DNA from: GCA-2718815 sp963578105
GTDB lineage: Bacteria; Planctomycetota; Planctomycetia; Pirellulales; Pirellulaceae
NCBI GenBank assembly: GCA_963578105.1
Contig: CAUZBP010000014.1
Location: 1 to 64,000 of the forward strand
Direction of reading: 5' to 3'
Length of the DNA: 64,000 bases
In this document: in pieces, positions 63,882 to 64,000 of the stretch
Layout: each line of letters begins with the position of its first letter
How positions within the stretch are numbered: position 1 is the stretch's first letter
Made by a program: the position numbers and the translations under genes
Notes under the pieces: generated by a model
What the model was told of the DNA's origin: nothing
Databases searched by the model: none
What the model saw: the letters and a program-made list of their open reading frames with translations, nothing else

Positions 63882-64000
63882 GTGAAACTCATTGAAATCA
63901 ACTGGAATCCGACAAATCGCCAATTGCGACAGTTTGGGCTGATCAGTCTGGCCGCGATTCCCCTGATTGGTTGGATTTGGGGTGCCACGGTAGAAGTCAT
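63882..64000 (+). CDS. SxtJ-like membrane protein, 5' part only
   Basis: A GTG start at 63882, with GAAGGTG about 10 bases upstream, opens a frame to the window edge: VKLIEINWNPTNRQLRQFGL followed by the hydrophobic ISLAAIPLIGWIWGA. SxtJ-type small membrane proteins begin this way and sit directly after carbamoyltransferase genes, so the short fragment is convincing by context. The rest is outside the window. Confidence 0.7.
   Translation, partial: MKLIEINWNPTNRQLRQFGLISLAAIPLIGWIWGATVEV

Overview
The window reads as a chromosomal segment of a planctomycete (phylum Planctomycetota, probably class Planctomycetia). GC is moderate and gene density is low. Several protein types are typical of that phylum: a J-domain-like protein opening with the DPYHHWLGIPPEEQPPNHYRLLG-type signature, an SHD1 protein, a DUF1080 protein, a TIGR03790 protein, a planctomycete-style exosortase with an EpsI partner and a PEP-CTERM substrate, and an SxtJ-type protein next to a carbamoyltransferase. 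I cannot name the genus. I saw no rRNA, tRNA, CRISPR array, transposase or prophage.

Region 1 (1-8.6 kb) is mostly minus-strand housekeeping and envelope genes. It holds a multi-pass membrane protein cut by the window edge, the J-domain-like protein, an Arg-rich secreted protein, an SHD1 protein with a 21-bp tandem repeat, a CvpA-like membrane protein, a GspE/PilB-type ATPase, a probably frameshifted ORF and a small zinc-ribbon protein.

Region 2 (8.6-12.4 kb) is largely non-coding and is the oddest part of the window. It has a possible decayed gene, then two strong sigma-70-like promoters. Four long hairpins follow, each opening with GCTCGTGA and ending in a T run, arranged as two diverged copies of a ~310-bp module. 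A PEP-CTERM protein gene comes directly after. Next are a 94-bp direct repeat at a 170-bp period and a 60-residue basic protein.

Region 3 (12.4-23.6 kb) carries a D-2-hydroxyacid dehydrogenase, a DUF1080 protein, an uncharacterised protein, a TolC-family lipoprotein with a repeated C-terminal tail, DNA polymerase III delta', a YjbQ protein, a small conserved protein with a clear terminator, CsrA and two secreted or uncharacterised proteins.

Region 4 (23.9-64 kb) is a large exopolysaccharide locus of several operons on both strands. Sugar-nucleotide genes: UDP-sugar dehydrogenase, UDP-glucuronate decarboxylase, LegB-like dehydratase, further SDR enzymes, a nucleotidyltransferase, and HddA plus an HddC-GmhB fusion for GDP-heptose. 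Initiation, assembly and export: a WecA-like initiating transferase, three family-4 glycosyltransferases, a GT47-like enzyme, a Wzx flippase, a Wza-like export lipoprotein and a Wzc-like co-polymerase/kinase. Decoration: a sulfotransferase, a PglD-like acyltransferase, three carbamoyltransferases and an SGNH hydrolase-like protein. The exosortase and EpsI genes flank the Wzc gene, which ties protein sorting to polysaccharide export. No Wzy polymerase is visible; it may lie outside the window.
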